Notes: generated from the letters alone by a model not told the origin. Counted from the stretch's first letter, positions 8,260 through 17,778 are shown. The stretch is DNA of 64,000 bases from Sphingopyxis sp. YF1 (GCF_022701295.1 NZ_CP033204.1:1364001-1428000); one strand, 5' to 3'. Made by a program: numbers and translations.

Positions 8260-9828
8260 CTATCCCGATGATGGTGCGGGGGCGGCCGTCGGCCGTCCCC
8301 GCACCATCATCGCCGCAAGCGACAGCGCCGCGCCGACGATGACGAACAGCGCGGGAAAGCCGCCGAGCACCGACATCATGCGGATGCCGTCGATCCCCGC
8401 CGCCGCGACGAGCACCATCGCGACAAGGCCCACCGTCACGCCCCAGACCGCCTGCACCCACAGCGGTGCCTCTGGTCGTTCGGGCGAAATGCCATGCGTG
8501 GATAGCGCGCTCATTGCCGAGACGTTGGCGTCGGCGCCCGCGACGTAGGAAAGGAAGATGGTGAAGAGCACGATCCCCGTCACCACCGGCCCGCCGCCGA
8601 GCGCATGGAACAGCCCGAACAGCACCGGGTCGGGGCCCCGTTCGACGAGCAGCGTATAGAGGCTGGCGCCGCTCTGCTGGTCGATCAGGATCGTCGCGCC
8701 CGCGATCGCCGTCATCCACACCGCGCCGAACAGTGCGGGCAGGACGAGGTTGAACAGGATGAAGGCGCGCACGCTGTAGCCGACCGCGAGCCGCCCGAGG
8801 AACAGCGCGGTGACCGGGGCCCAGGCCATCCAGTTCGCCCAGTTGAAGATCGTCCATTGCCGGTGCCAGTCGCGGTCGACGTCGAACCCGAGGTTGCGCG
8901 GCACGAAGGTGGCGGCATAGTCGGCGCCGCCGCGCAGTGACAGGCCGAGCATCTGCGCCGTCGGGCCGGCGAGCAGCACGAACACGATGATCGCGAAGAA
9001 GATCCAGGTGTTGAGCAGCGACAGCCCGGCGATACCCTTTTGCAGTCCGGTGGCCGCGGAGATCAGGAAACTCGCGACGATCAGCGCCATGATCGCCCAG
9101 CGCAGCCCGGCGCCGCCCGCAAAACCCCCAAGGCCCTCGATCCCGCCCGCGAGCGCCAGGATGCCTGCGCCCATCGACGCCGCCATGCCGGCGACGAGCG
9201 CATAGAGGCAGATGATGTCGATGCCCGATCCGACGGGGCCGTGCGCGCGCGGACCGATCAGCGGGACGAAGAGCGACGACAGGCTGAACGGTTCGCGGCG
9301 GTTGTAATAGACGAGCGCGAAGGCGAGCGCTGCGACGGTGTAAATCCCGTAGGGCGTCAGCGTCCAGTGCAGGAACATCGTCGACATCGCGAAGGCGGCC
9401 GCCCCGTCGCTGCCGGGCTCCAGCCCGAGCATGGGGGGCGGGGCGTTGAGGTGGAACAGTGGTTCGGCAGCGCCCCAGAACAGGATTCCGGTGGCGATGG
9501 TCGTGCACAGCATCACCGCGAACCAGCGCCAGCGGCCGAGCAGCGGCTTCGCTTCGGGGCCGCCGATGATCGTCCTGCCGAGCGGTGACAAGGCGACCGC
9601 GGCGAGCAGCGCTAGGAAGGCGACACCCGCGAGGGCGAAGGCGGGACCGAACCACGTCAGCACCCAGTCGTTGATCGCGACCTCGGCGGCGAGGAATGCC
9701 TCGCGTTGCCACAAGCTGGTCAGCACCGCTGCCGTGAGCACGGCGAGCGGTATCAGGAATACCGGGCGGTTGATGCGGCGGGGCGGGGCGATGGTCAAGG
9801 TTTCGGCAGGCTCCGGGCGGGCGAGCAC
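8260..9828 (-). CDS. BCCT-family betaine/choline/carnitine transporter
   Basis: The 522-residue, 12-TM protein of the betaine-choline-carnitine transporter family imports quaternary ammonium compounds across the inner membrane. Evidence is GILFWGAAEPLFH near TM3, HWTLTPYGIY, and the family signature around TM8, WTIFNWANWMAWAPVTALF. The start is GTG (9828); no better ATG precedes the first hydrophobic segment. Substrate cannot be set from sequence; choline, betaine or a related compound is likely, for osmoprotection or as a carbon/nitrogen source. The last 15 codons lie inside a 47-nt palindrome, giving a Pro/Ala-rich tail. The region upstream holds an EcfG-type promoter pointing the other way. 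Confidence 0.93.
   Translation of the reverse strand: MLARPEPAETLTIAPPRRINRPVFLIPLAVLTAAVLTSLWQREAFLAAEVAINDWVLTWFGPAFALAGVAFLALLAAVALSPLGRTIIGGPEAKPLLGRWRWFAVMLCTTIATGILFWGAAEPLFHLNAPPPMLGLEPGSDGAAAFAMSTMFLHWTLTPYGIYTVAALAFALVYYNRREPFSLSSLFVPLIGPRAHGPVGSGIDIICLYALVAGMAASMGAGILALAGGIEGLGGFAGGAGLRWAIMALIVASFLISAATGLQKGIAGLSLLNTWIFFAIIVFVLLAGPTAQMLGLSLRGGADYAATFVPRNLGFDVDRDWHRQWTIFNWANWMAWAPVTALFLGRLAVGYSVRAFILFNLVLPALFGAVWMTAIAGATILIDQQSGASLYTLLVERGPDPVLFGLFHALGGGPVVTGIVLFTIFLSYVAGADANVSAMSALSTHGISPERPEAPLWVQAVWGVTVGLVAMVLVAAAGIDGIRMMSVLGGFPALFVIVGAALSLAAMMVRGRPTAAPAPSSG
8266..8312. terminator. 47-nt near-perfect palindrome at convergent 3' ends
   Basis: Arms of 23 nt (8266-8288 and 8290-8312) around one central base pair along their whole length, with a single G-U wobble. 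It begins 14 bp after the M13 stop and encodes the last residues of the BCCT protein on the other strand. It probably ends both transcripts, although there is no long T-tract. Confidence 0.6.
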
Positions 9829-9866
9829 TCAGCATAAGGGACGCAGGCAGCGGGTCAAATCGCTTT

Positions 9867-9891
9867 GGAACGGCTGGCGCGAGCGCGCGTT
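9867..9891 (+). promoter_or_regulatory. EcfG-type (general stress response) promoter
   Basis: GGAAC (9867-9871), a 16-nt spacer and CGTT (9888-9891) match the alphaproteobacterial EcfG consensus GGAAC-N16/17-CGTT. It lies about 39 bp upstream of the start of the small secreted protein at 9930. Confidence 0.6.
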
Positions 9892-9929
9892 TTGTGGGAC
9901 GGAAACCATCCCCTGGAAGGAGAGCTTCG

Positions 9930-10301
9930 ATGAGCAGGATGTTATTTGCCGCCGCCGGCGCCCTGGCGTTGATCACCGCGGCGCAGGCCGGAGCCTTCGA
10001 ACGGCAGCCCGACGGCACGACGGCCGAAGAGCGCGCGAACACTGCGCGGCTCAACGCCGAACAGCGCGCCAAAGCTGACGCCGAAACCTCCGCCTATGAC
10101 CAGAGCGTCGCTGCCGCGGCGAAGCAGCAGGCCGATGCACAGGCGGCTTTCGAACAGGAAACCGCTGCCTATGAAGCGGAAAAGGCGCGCGTTGCGGCGG
10201 AAGCTGCCGAAGAGCGGACCAAATGGGAGGCCGATGTCGCCGCCTGCAAGGCAGGCGACGTCGCGCGCTGCGCCCAACCGGCCGCGCCGCCGCAGCCATG
10301 A
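9930..10301 (+). CDS. Small secreted Ala/Glu-rich coiled-coil protein
   Basis: The 123-residue product starts with a signal peptide (MSRMLFAAAGALALITAAQAGA) preceded by the SD GGAAGGAGA. The mature part is almost all Ala, Glu, Gln and Lys with a long predicted helix or coiled coil (about residues 30-105), then a pair of Cys (in AACKAGDVARCAQ) and a Pro-rich end. Frames further upstream exist, but the SD and signal peptide settle the start. It is not similar to a family I can name; periplasmic or cell-envelope location is likely. An EcfG-type promoter directly upstream suggests induction in the general stress response. Confidence 0.75.
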   Translation: MSRMLFAAAGALALITAAQAGAFERQPDGTTAEERANTARLNAEQRAKADAETSAYDQSVAAAAKQQADAQAAFEQETAAYEAEKARVAAEAAEERTKWEADVAACKAGDVARCAQPAAPPQP

Positions 10302-10364
10302 CGGCGCGGGGCTGAGGCCCTCCGGACGAACGAACCCCGAGGTCGGCGCCGATAGACGGACGTT

Positions 10365-10862
10365 CTAGTCGAGCGGTTGATTTTCGGCTTCGGCGTCCTC
10401 GATCGCGGGAGGCGGAGGCAGCGCCGGAACGGGGGTGGGGCGCGCCGCTCCCGTGTCGGCGTCGTCCGTGACAGTGAGGGGAACCGGTATCCGCAACTTG
10501 AGGTCGCGGGCCGCAGCGGGTTCGTCGAAACGACCGCCATATTCATAGTCCTGATCCGGCATCGACGGATCGTCGACGGTAACCGTGCCCAGATCGCGGA
10601 AGGCATCGTCCATCCGCGCCGCGCGGATTCTGGCGGGAGGGGGCGCTACGTAGCCGTCAGCGCACCCGAAGCAGGGTTCTGCCGCCGCAACCTCGACGCC
10701 GAGCGCATCGGGATTGCCGGAGAGCTGCGCGTAGGAACTCCCGTCCGCCGATGCCGGATTCTCGCCGACGGTGAACTGGCCAAGCACCCAGCCCCCGATC
10801 ACACCGATCCCGGCGATCGCGATCCAGCCAAGGCTTCTGATAGGGACCCCCTTGCCGCGCAT
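10365..10862 (-). CDS. Membrane-anchored hypothetical protein, Pro-rich C-terminus
   Basis: The 165-residue protein has a short basic N-terminus (MRGKGVPIRS), one TM helix (LGWIAIAGIGVIGGWVLG, about residues 11-28) and an extracytoplasmic part with a CFGC motif, an acidic middle and a Pro-rich tail. The frame stays open for 90 codons upstream, but that part is Arg/Pro low-complexity sequence, so the ATG at 10862 is preferred. It resembles the small TM-linked periplasmic proteins of sphingomonads. No function is assigned. It is divergent from the UrcA gene. Confidence 0.6.
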   Translation of the reverse strand: MRGKGVPIRSLGWIAIAGIGVIGGWVLGQFTVGENPASADGSSYAQLSGNPDALGVEVAAAEPCFGCADGYVAPPPARIRAARMDDAFRDLGTVTVDDPSMPDQDYEYGGRFDEPAAARDLKLRIPVPLTVTDDADTGAARPTPVPALPPPPAIEDAEAENQPLD

Positions 10863-11023
10863 GCGAGCGAAACGCACGTTCGGGACGAAAGTTGCATGCG
10901 GTTCGGGTGGCGGCCTTCGGCCATTCGTCGATACCCGAAGGCCTTTGGTCCGGCCAATCGACCGTTCGTTCCGTCCGGTCGAAGGACGAATGCGGGCCGC
11001 GGCGCGAGCGCCTATTCCTTCAA

Positions 11024-11077
11024 ATGCGGGATGCGGAGGCCGCGGCCTTCCCCGGTCCGGGTCTTCGTATCCCGCAT
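11024..11077 (+). other. Structured leader upstream of the UrcA gene
   Basis: ATGCGGGAT (11024-11032) and its exact complement ATCCCGCAT (11069-11077) can pair around an inner GGCCGCGGCC palindrome. The SD GAGAGGA of the UrcA gene follows about 5 nt later. It could be an attenuator or a stabilising 5' stem; no known RNA family is recognised. Confidence 0.35.
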
Positions 11078-11098
11078 CCCCGAAGAGAGGACTCCCCC

Positions 11099-11443
11099 AT
11101 GGCGAAACTTGTTCTGACCCTGCTGGCGGCACCGCTTGCCCTGACCAGCCTTTCCATGCCTGCCGCCGCGCAGGAAACGATGAGCGTCGTCGTACGATAC
11201 GATGATCTCAACCTCGCGAGTGCCACAGGCCGCGCAACGCTCAACACGCGGATCAAATATGCGATCCAGACGGTTTGCGAGACGCGGCCCAGTTTCCGGC
11301 CCGATCTCCGTCAACGTGCCTATTCGCAACAATGTGCGAAGACAGCGGCGCGCGACGCTGAGGTCAAGCTGGCATCCTTGCTGAACGGCAATGGCACTGC
11401 ACTTGCGGACCGTGGCGGCAAGATCGTGGTGTCTGCACCTTAA
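11099..11443 (+). CDS. UrcA family protein
   Basis: The 114-residue protein belongs to the small UrcA family (TIGR04433-type) found in Caulobacterales and Sphingomonadales. It has a signal peptide (MAKLVLTLLAAPLALTSLSMPAAA) and then the typical motif VVVRYDDLNLASATGRATL. Next comes an amphipathic region with two conserved Cys (VCETR and QCAKTA), which probably form a disulfide in the periplasm. The function of the family is unknown. The ATG at 11099 is chosen because of the SD and signal peptide; a longer upstream frame has neither. It converges on the LytTR regulator gene. Confidence 0.9.
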   Translation: MAKLVLTLLAAPLALTSLSMPAAAQETMSVVVRYDDLNLASATGRATLNTRIKYAIQTVCETRPSFRPDLRQRAYSQQCAKTAARDAEVKLASLLNGNGTALADRGGKIVVSAP

Positions 11444-11483
11444 AAAGTCGATCTCTGCGCTCAACCACAAAGGGTCAAGGCGG

Positions 11484-12212
11484 TCAGCTCTGCATGATCG
11501 CCTTGACGTCGTGGAGGTAGGTGCGGCCGATGCGGTGCACGCCGCCTTCGCCCAGATCGACGCTCCACGCACCGTCGCCGTGATGCTTCAACCCGGCGAT
11601 GCCGTCGCGGCGCACCATTTTCGAACGGTGGATGCGCATGAACTGGTCGGGATCCATCCGCGCTTCGAGCGACTTGATCGTCTGATGGATCAGCCAGCTG
11701 CGCCCGCCCACGTGCAGGCGCATATAGTCGCGTTCGGCCTCGATCAGGTCGACCTGCCCGGCGTCGATGCGCAGCATCTCGCCGCGGTTCTGGACCCAGA
11801 ATTCCCCGATCCACTTGCTCTTTGGCGTCCGGACGCGATCGGTCGCGCGCCATTCGCGCACGCGCCCCAGCGCACGGCCCAGCCGGTCGGGCGAGACCGG
11901 CTTGAGCAGATAGTCGACCGCGGCGACGTCGAACGCAGCCACGGCATATTGATCGAAGGCGGTCACGAAGATCACGGCGGGCGGATTGTCGAGCTTGTCC
12001 ACCGCGGCGGCGACATCGAGCCCGTTGAGCCCCGGCATCGCGATGTCGCACAGCACGAGGTCGGGCGCGAGGGCATCGACCATGCGCAGCGCCGATGCGC
12101 CATCGGTCGCGGTGCCGACGAGCGACACGCCTTCCTGCTGTCCCGCGAGGATCTGCAGCCGCTCGATCGCAAGCGGTTCGTCGTCGACGATCAAGGTTCG
12201 TAGCGTCAGCAT
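11484..12212 (-). CDS. LytTR-family response regulator
   Basis: The protein (242 residues from ATG 12212) has a receiver domain with acidic pocket DDE (residues 10-12), phospho-acceptor Asp56 in LVLCDIAMPG and the conserved Lys in LLKPVSP. A LytTR DNA-binding domain follows, with DYMRLHVGGRSWLIHQTIKSLE and the FMRIHRSKMVRRD block. It should bind direct-repeat promoter sites when phosphorylated by the kinase encoded just upstream; only 2 bp separate the two genes. A longer in-frame N-terminus overlaps the kinase gene and is Arg-rich, so it is rejected. Targets are unknown. Confidence 0.93.
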   Translation of the reverse strand: MLTLRTLIVDDEPLAIERLQILAGQQEGVSLVGTATDGASALRMVDALAPDLVLCDIAMPGLNGLDVAAAVDKLDNPPAVIFVTAFDQYAVAAFDVAAVDYLLKPVSPDRLGRALGRVREWRATDRVRTPKSKWIGEFWVQNRGEMLRIDAGQVDLIEAERDYMRLHVGGRSWLIHQTIKSLEARMDPDQFMRIHRSKMVRRDGIAGLKHHGDGAWSVDLGEGGVHRIGRTYLHDVKAIMQS

Positions 12213-12214
12213 TG

Positions 12215-13387
12215 TCAGCACCCCAGTTGTGCGAGCGGCAACCACAGCGAGACGACGAACCCGCCGTCGTCGGACTTGCCCCATTCGCAGCCCGCGGTCG
12301 GTCCATAGCGCGTCAGCAGCCGTTCGCGAACATTGCCGAGGCCGAGGCCGGTGCCGGGCTCGGGCACCGGTGCCTTCGGATCGATGTCATTCTCGATGCG
12401 GAGCACCAGCAGGCCATATTCGGCGCTGGCGGTCAGGCGGATCGCGATCGTGCCCTGGCTGGGGGCGACACCATATTTGATCGCATTTTCTATGATCGGC
12501 TGCAGGATGAGCACCGGTACGCAGGCGCGCTCCAGTTCCTGCGGCATCGTGACCTCGACCTTCAGCCGGTCGGGGAAGCGGACCTGTTCGATGTCGAGGT
12601 AGAGGCGCTGGAGCGCGATTTCCTCGTCGAGGCTGACGAGCTGTTCGGGGTCGATCGCGAGGCTCGATCGCAGGAAGGAGGAGAGATTCATGATCATCGT
12701 CTCCGCCTCGGCTTTCGACCCGCGCAGGACGAGCGTCGAAAGCGAGTTCAGCGTGTTGAACAGGAAGTGCGGATTGACCTGGTAATGGAGGGCCCGCAGC
12801 TGCGCGGTCTGGGCCTCGATCCGGTAATTGTTCGCGCGGCGTTCGACCGCGCGCATCTCGTTCGCATAGCCGAAGGCGACATAGAGCGCGGCCCACACCG
12901 CGAAGAAGAAATACCAGCGGATCGAACTGTCGAGGACCAATACGGTTTCCCATGCGACAGGGAATTTGGCCTGCACCTCCGCGATGATCTTCTCGGTATC
13001 GGGCGCGGGGAACCAGTAGAAGAAGACGAACATGTTGATCGTGGCATAGACGATCACCAGCGGCACGGCGGTACCCATCGCCGCAGCGAGGCGGGCACCG
13101 AAGCTCCGCGGCTGGACGCGCTGGAGCAGCTGGTAGAGCACGAAGGTACACAATATGCCGGCGACGACGACGATCGCCCGGCGGCCGATATAGGCCCATT
13201 GCTCGCTCGCATCGGCCAGCACAGCGAGACCCGTCGTGATCAGGAAGTAGAGCAGCCACATCGCGATGATCGAACCGATCGCCACGCGCGGATTGACGCG
13301 GGCGTCGGAAGCGCGCCAGTCGGGCGCGGCGGCGAGGAATCTGGCGCGGCGATCGCTCTGGGCCAGCTTGCGGTCGGACATGGTCAT
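12215..13387 (-). CDS. LytS/YehU-type sensor histidine kinase
   Basis: The 390-residue membrane kinase has four hydrophobic segments in residues about 35-165 (such as IIAMWLLYFLITTGLAVL and IVVVAGILCTFVLYQLL). The His_kinase domain of the PF06580 type follows, with the phospho-acceptor in HYQVNPHFLFNTLNSLS. An HATPase part contains LQPIIENAIKYG and the glycine-rich GTGLGLGNVRERL. It pairs with the LytTR regulator downstream (2-bp gap). There is no periplasmic sensor domain, so the signal is probably sensed in or at the membrane. The signal is not known. Confidence 0.93.
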   Translation of the reverse strand: MTMSDRKLAQSDRRARFLAAAPDWRASDARVNPRVAIGSIIAMWLLYFLITTGLAVLADASEQWAYIGRRAIVVVAGILCTFVLYQLLQRVQPRSFGARLAAAMGTAVPLVIVYATINMFVFFYWFPAPDTEKIIAEVQAKFPVAWETVLVLDSSIRWYFFFAVWAALYVAFGYANEMRAVERRANNYRIEAQTAQLRALHYQVNPHFLFNTLNSLSTLVLRGSKAEAETMIMNLSSFLRSSLAIDPEQLVSLDEEIALQRLYLDIEQVRFPDRLKVEVTMPQELERACVPVLILQPIIENAIKYGVAPSQGTIAIRLTASAEYGLLVLRIENDIDPKAPVPEPGTGLGLGNVRERLLTRYGPTAGCEWGKSDDGGFVVSLWLPLAQLGC

Positions 13388-13495
13388 TGCCGTCCTCCTA
13401 TCGCAGTCCGGTGCCGCTTGCGAGTCGGCGTGCGAACGCCAGTCGAACGGCGCCGGGAGTTGGTCGAAAGCTGAAGCCCAGATGAACGGCGCCGG

Positions 13496-14938
13496 TCAGC
13501 CACCCGGCGCCGATCGCATCGCGCTGCGCCAGCCGCCATGGCGATAGACCGCCCAGGCCATCGCCAGCGACGCCAGCGAGGACAGCGGAAAGCTCCACCA
13601 GATCGCGTCGGCCCCGATCCAGGGATAGGCGAACCAGTAGATGCCGAACCGGATCGGAAACATCGACAGGAAAAGGATGACGAGCGGCGGTACCACCGAT
13701 CCGTTGGCCCGCAGCGTGCCGATGATGACGATCGTCGTGCCGAACGGCAGGAAGGTCCAGGTCGCGATATACTGGATGTGGCGCGACACCGCGATCGCCG
13801 GGCTTTCGCTGCCGAGGAAGAGCGCGAGCGCGGCGTGATCGAAGGCGAGGAGGATCGCGATGAGGACACCGGTCATCGCGAGGTTGATCCTGATCCCGCC
13901 GCCGGTGATCGCCGCCACGCGGTCCCAGCGGTTGGCGCCGATATTCTGCGCCGCCATCGCGCTGACCGCGGCGCCGACGGCGAGCGCGGGCATCTGGATA
14001 TAGTTCCACAGCTGCAGCGTCGCGCCATAGGCGGCGGCGGTGACGAGCCCCTCGCGGTTGACGAGCCCTACCATCACCAGCCCGGCGCCCGAAATGACGA
14101 GCATCTGGGCGCCCATCGGCAGGCCGCGGCCGATGACGAAGCGCAGCTCGTTCCAGTCGGGGAGCAGGTAGGCGAGCTCGCGGCCGCGCAGGCGCAGCAC
14201 ATGATCCCTGGCGTAGAACCAGACGATCATCCCCGCGAGGCTGATCGTTCCGGCGATGGCGGTCGCGAGCGCGCTGCCCGCGATGCCGAGCCGCGGAAAG
14301 GGACCGACGCCGAGGATGAGCAGCGGGTTCAGCACGATATCGAGCACTACCGACAGGATCATGAAGCGCAGCGGCGTCACCGCGTCGCCGGCGCCGCGCG
14401 AGGCCATCATCAACGTCACCATCAGCATCGAGGCGGGCACGGCGACAAAGGTCACACGCAGATAGTCGTGCGCGAAATCGAAGGCTTCGGGCGGGGTTTC
14501 GAGCAGCCGCAGGATCGCGTCGGACGCGAACCAGCCGACGAGGGAGATGACGACCGAGAAGAGCAAGGCGAGCCCGATCGCGCCGCCGCTCGCGCGCCGC
14601 GCCGCGTCGATGTCGCCGCGTCCGATCGCCTGGCCGATCAGCACCGTCGCGGCCATGCCGAAACCGAAAAAGGTCGCGAACATCAGGAACATGATGATGT
14701 TGGCGTTGGCCGTCGCGGCGAGCGCGCTTTCGCCGAGAAACTGCCCGACCCAGATCGAATTGACCGAACCCGACAGCGTCTGGAGGATGTTCGAGGCGAG
14801 CGTCGGCAGCGCGAAGAGGATGAGCGTCTTCGCGATCGGACCATCGGTCAGGTCCATTCGCCCGCCGCCGCGCGCCGTCTGGCGCGGGGGCACCGGACTC
14901 GCGGCCGGATCGCTCGCCGCCGCGACGGGCGTCGGCAT
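13496..14938 (-). CDS. MATE-family efflux transporter
   Basis: The 480-residue, 12-TM multidrug and toxin extrusion pump couples export of cationic compounds to Na+ or H+ influx. After a short Pro/Ala-rich cytoplasmic start come the family blocks: LPTLASNILQTLSGSVNSIWVGQFLGESALAAT, the middle PLRFMILSVVLDIVLNPLLILGVG, and GLPMGAQMLVISGAGLVMVGLVNREG in the second half. The ATG at 14938 is 17 bp after the valS stop; an in-frame GTG at 14959 would overlap that stop by 4 bp (GTGA) and is a real alternative. Co-transcription with valS is likely but probably has no functional meaning. Confidence 0.93.
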   Translation of the reverse strand: MPTPVAAASDPAASPVPPRQTARGGGRMDLTDGPIAKTLILFALPTLASNILQTLSGSVNSIWVGQFLGESALAATANANIIMFLMFATFFGFGMAATVLIGQAIGRGDIDAARRASGGAIGLALLFSVVISLVGWFASDAILRLLETPPEAFDFAHDYLRVTFVAVPASMLMVTLMMASRGAGDAVTPLRFMILSVVLDIVLNPLLILGVGPFPRLGIAGSALATAIAGTISLAGMIVWFYARDHVLRLRGRELAYLLPDWNELRFVIGRGLPMGAQMLVISGAGLVMVGLVNREGLVTAAAYGATLQLWNYIQMPALAVGAAVSAMAAQNIGANRWDRVAAITGGGIRINLAMTGVLIAILLAFDHAALALFLGSESPAIAVSRHIQYIATWTFLPFGTTIVIIGTLRANGSVVPPLVILFLSMFPIRFGIYWFAYPWIGADAIWWSFPLSSLASLAMAWAVYRHGGWRSAMRSAPGG

Positions 14939-14955
14939 GACAGGCTCGGCGTCGC

Positions 14956-17778
14956 TCACCCCAGGCGTGCGAGCGCGGCGGTCAGGCGGTCGGCTTCGGC
15001 CTCCTTGGCGGCATGGTCGGCGCGCGCCTTTTCGACCGCTTCGGGCTTGGCGCGCTCGACGAACGACGGGTTGTTCAGGCGCCCGGCGAGACCGTCGCGC
15101 TCCTTCGCCGCAGCGGCAAGCGCCTTGGTCAGGCGGTCGCGCTCGGCGGCGATGTCGATCACACCTTCGAGCGGGACGGTGATCGTCTCGCCCTCGACGA
15201 CGAGCTGCGCCGAAGCGCCCGCGGGGGCGGGGGCGAAGCTGACCGTCTCGAGGCGCGCGAGGCGATCGAGCTGTGCCGCGAGCTTGTCGGTGCGGCTCTT
15301 GAGCGACGCGGGGAAATGCGCGGTCAGGCGCGCGCCCGGGGGCAGGCCGAGTTCGGCCTTGGCGGTGCGCAGTTCGCTGACGAGCTTGATCAGCCAGTCG
15401 ATGTCGGCGCTGGCGTCGATGTCGCGTTCGGCGTTCGGCGCAGGCCATTTGGCGGTGATCAGCGGATAGTCTGCGCGCTCGCCGAGCCCGGTCCACAGCT
15501 CTTCGGTGATGAAGGGCATGAAGGGGTGGAGCATGACGAGGATCTGGTCGAGCACCCAGCCGGCAACGGCGCGGGTTTCCTCAACCTCCGTTTGCCCTGA
15601 GCTTGTCGAAGGGCCGTCCTTTTCTTCACTCTCGGTCAAAGACAAGGACGGGGCTTCGACAGGCTCAGCCCGAACGAAATTGGGGTCTGTGCTCGGATTG
15701 AGCACAGGCTTGATCAGTTCGAGATACCAGTCGCAGAAGCGATCCCATGCGAAGCTGTAGATCGCGTTCGCGGCTTCGTCGAAACGGTAGGTGGCAAAGG
15801 CACTTTCCATCGCGGCGACGGTCGCGGCGACCTCGCCGATGATCCAGCGGTTGACCGGCAGCGTCGCGGCGGGGGCTTCGAAGCTGGTCGAGGCCGAAAT
15901 GCCGTTGGCTTCGCAGAAACGCGCGGCGTTCCACAGCTTGGTCGCGAAGTTGCGATAGCCCGCGAGGCGCGCGTCATCCATCTTGATGTCGCGGCCCTGG
16001 CTTTCCATGGCCGCCATGAAGAAGCGCAGCGCGTCGGCGCCGTACTGGTCGATCAGCCCGAGCGGGTCGACGACATTGCCCTTCGACTTCGACATCTTCG
16101 CGCCGTCGGGCGCGCGGACGAGGCCGTGGAGATAGAGCGTCTTCCACGGCACATCGCCCATGAACTCCATCCCCTGCATCGCCATACGCGCATCCCAGAA
16201 GAAAAGGATGTCGAAGCCCGAAATGAGGACGTCGTTGGGGTAGTGGCGCTTCAGCAGTTCGGTGTTTTCGGGCCAGCCGAGCGTGGCGAAGGGCCAGAGG
16301 GCGGAAGAAAACCAGGTGTCGAGGACGTCCTCGTCGCGCGTCAGGGTGACGTCCGCGCCTGCTTCGGCCTGCGCCTGTTCTTCGGTTTCGGCAACGAAGA
16401 TGCGGCCATCGTCGGCATACCAAGCCGGGATTCGGTGCCCCCACCAGAGCTGGCGCGACACGCACCAGGGCTGGATATTCTCCATCCAGTTGAAGAAGGT
16501 CTTTTCCCAAGTCTTCGGCACGATATTGATGCGCCCGTCGCGGACCGCCGCCATCGGCGGCTGCGCGAGCGTTTCGGCGTCGACATACCATTGGTCGGTC
16601 AGCCAGGGTTCGATCACCACGCCGCCGCGGTCGCCGAACGGCGTCTGGATCGTGCGCGGCTCGGCGTCATGCTCGGTGACGTCGCCGTCCTTTGACTTGA
16701 CGACATGCGGGATCAGGAAACCCTGTTCCTTCATCCGCTGCACGACCAGTTCGCGCGCGCCGTCGATGCCGTCGCGCCTGAAGCGGTGGAGGCCGAGATA
16801 TTCGGCGGGGATCAGCCCGTCGGCGGTCTGGATGACGTTCGCGTCGCCGTCGAGCATGTTGAGCATCTCGCCGGGCTTGAAGCCCGCGCGCTTGCCGACA
16901 TCGAAGTCGTTGAAATCATGCCCGGGAGTGATCTTCACGGCGCCCGACCCCAGTTCGGGATCGGCATGTTCGTCGGCGACGACCTTGAAGCGGCGCCCGG
17001 TGATCGGCTGGAGAATGTCCTTGCCGATCACGCTCTTGTAACGCGCGTCGTCGGGGTGCACCGCGACTGCCATGTCGGCGAGCATCGTTTCGGGGCGCGT
17101 CGTCGCGACCTCGATATAATCGCGTGCCCCTAAAGGATTATTGGCGTCGAGCGTCACGCCGTCGGCGAGCGGATATTTGAAGTGCCAGAAGCCGCCTTGG
17201 ACCTCGTGCGTCTCGACCTCGAGGTCCGAAATCGCGGTCTTGAGCTTCGGATCCCAGTTCACGAGCCTTTTGTCGCGGTAGATCAGGCCCTTTTTGTGCA
17301 GGTCGACGAAGACCTTGACCACGGCACGCGTGAAATGCGGGTCCATCGTGAATTGTTCGCGCGACCAGTCCATCGAGCAGCCGAGGCGGCGGAGCTGGCC
17401 GGTGATCTGGCCGCCGCTTTCCGCCTTCCACTGCCAGACCTTGTCGACGAAATCCTCGCGGCTGTAGTTGGTACGCTTGTCCTGCCGCGCTTCGAGCTGG
17501 CGCTCGACGACCATCTGCGTCGCGATCCCGGCATGGTCCATGCCGACGACCCACAGGGCATCCTTGCCGCGCAGGCGCTCGTAGCGGACGAGCACGTCCT
17601 GCAACGTATTGTCGAGCGCATGGCCGATGTGCAGCGCGCCGGTGACGTTGGGCGGCGGGTTGACGATCGTGAATGGGGTGGCGTCGGGACGCTCGGGGCG
17701 GAACAGCCCGCGGCTCTCCCACTCATGGGCCCATTTCGCCTCGATAGCGGCGGGATCGAATGTTTTTTCCATCGGCAT
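14956..17778 (-). CDS. valS: Valyl-tRNA synthetase
   Basis: ValRS charges tRNA-Val. The 940-residue class I enzyme shows the HIGH region [16 protein letters not shown], the CP1 editing domain, the KMSKS region [14 protein letters not shown] (about residue 560), and the anticodon-binding and C-terminal coiled-coil parts. The start is taken as ATG 17778 (MPMEKTFDP); ATG 17772 is equally possible. Residues about 701-731 ([19 protein letters not shown] and what follows) are not part of the family: they are encoded by a palindromic repeat sitting in frame in the anticodon-binding domain, after LELIKPVLN. The enzyme must be functional, so the insert is presumably a tolerated surface loop. Confidence 0.98.
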   Translation of the reverse strand: MPMEKTFDPAAIEAKWAHEWESRGLFRPERPDATPFTIVNPPPNVTGALHIGHALDNTLQDVLVRYERLRGKDALWVVGMDHAGIATQMVVERQLEARQDKRTNYSREDFVDKVWQWKAESGGQITGQLRRLGCSMDWSREQFTMDPHFTRAVVKVFVDLHKKGLIYRDKRLVNWDPKLKTAISDLEVETHEVQGGFWHFKYPLADGVTLDANNPLGARDYIEVATTRPETMLADMAVAVHPDDARYKSVIGKDILQPITGRRFKVVADEHADPELGSGAVKITPGHDFNDFDVGKRAGFKPGEMLNMLDGDANVIQTADGLIPAEYLGLHRFRRDGIDGARELVVQRMKEQGFLIPHVVKSKDGDVTEHDAEPRTIQTPFGDRGGVVIEPWLTDQWYVDAETLAQPPMAAVRDGRINIVPKTWEKTFFNWMENIQPWCVSRQLWWGHRIPAWYADDGRIFVAETEEQAQAEAGADVTLTRDEDVLDTWFSSALWPFATLGWPENTELLKRHYPNDVLISGFDILFFWDARMAMQGMEFMGDVPWKTLYLHGLVRAPDGAKMSKSKGNVVDPLGLIDQYGADALRFFMAAMESQGRDIKMDDARLAGYRNFATKLWNAARFCEANGISASTSFEAPAATLPVNRWIIGEVAATVAAMESAFATYRFDEAANAIYSFAWDRFCDWYLELIKPVLNPSTDPNFVRAEPVEAPSLSLTESEEKDGPSTSSGQTEVEETRAVAGWVLDQILVMLHPFMPFITEELWTGLGERADYPLITAKWPAPNAERDIDASADIDWLIKLVSELRTAKAELGLPPGARLTAHFPASLKSRTDKLAAQLDRLARLETVSFAPAPAGASAQLVVEGETITVPLEGVIDIAAERDRLTKALAAAAKERDGLAGRLNNPSFVERAKPEAVEKARADHAAKEAEADRLTAALARLG
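15586..15678. repeat. REP-like inverted repeat, class A, inside valS
   Basis: Arms of about 33 nt (15586-15619 and 15646-15678) are inverted complements around CTTGTCGAAG/CTTCGACAGG cores, with a loop of about 26 nt. It is the same element as 1873-1960. It keeps the valS frame open and adds about 31 residues. Confidence 0.85.
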
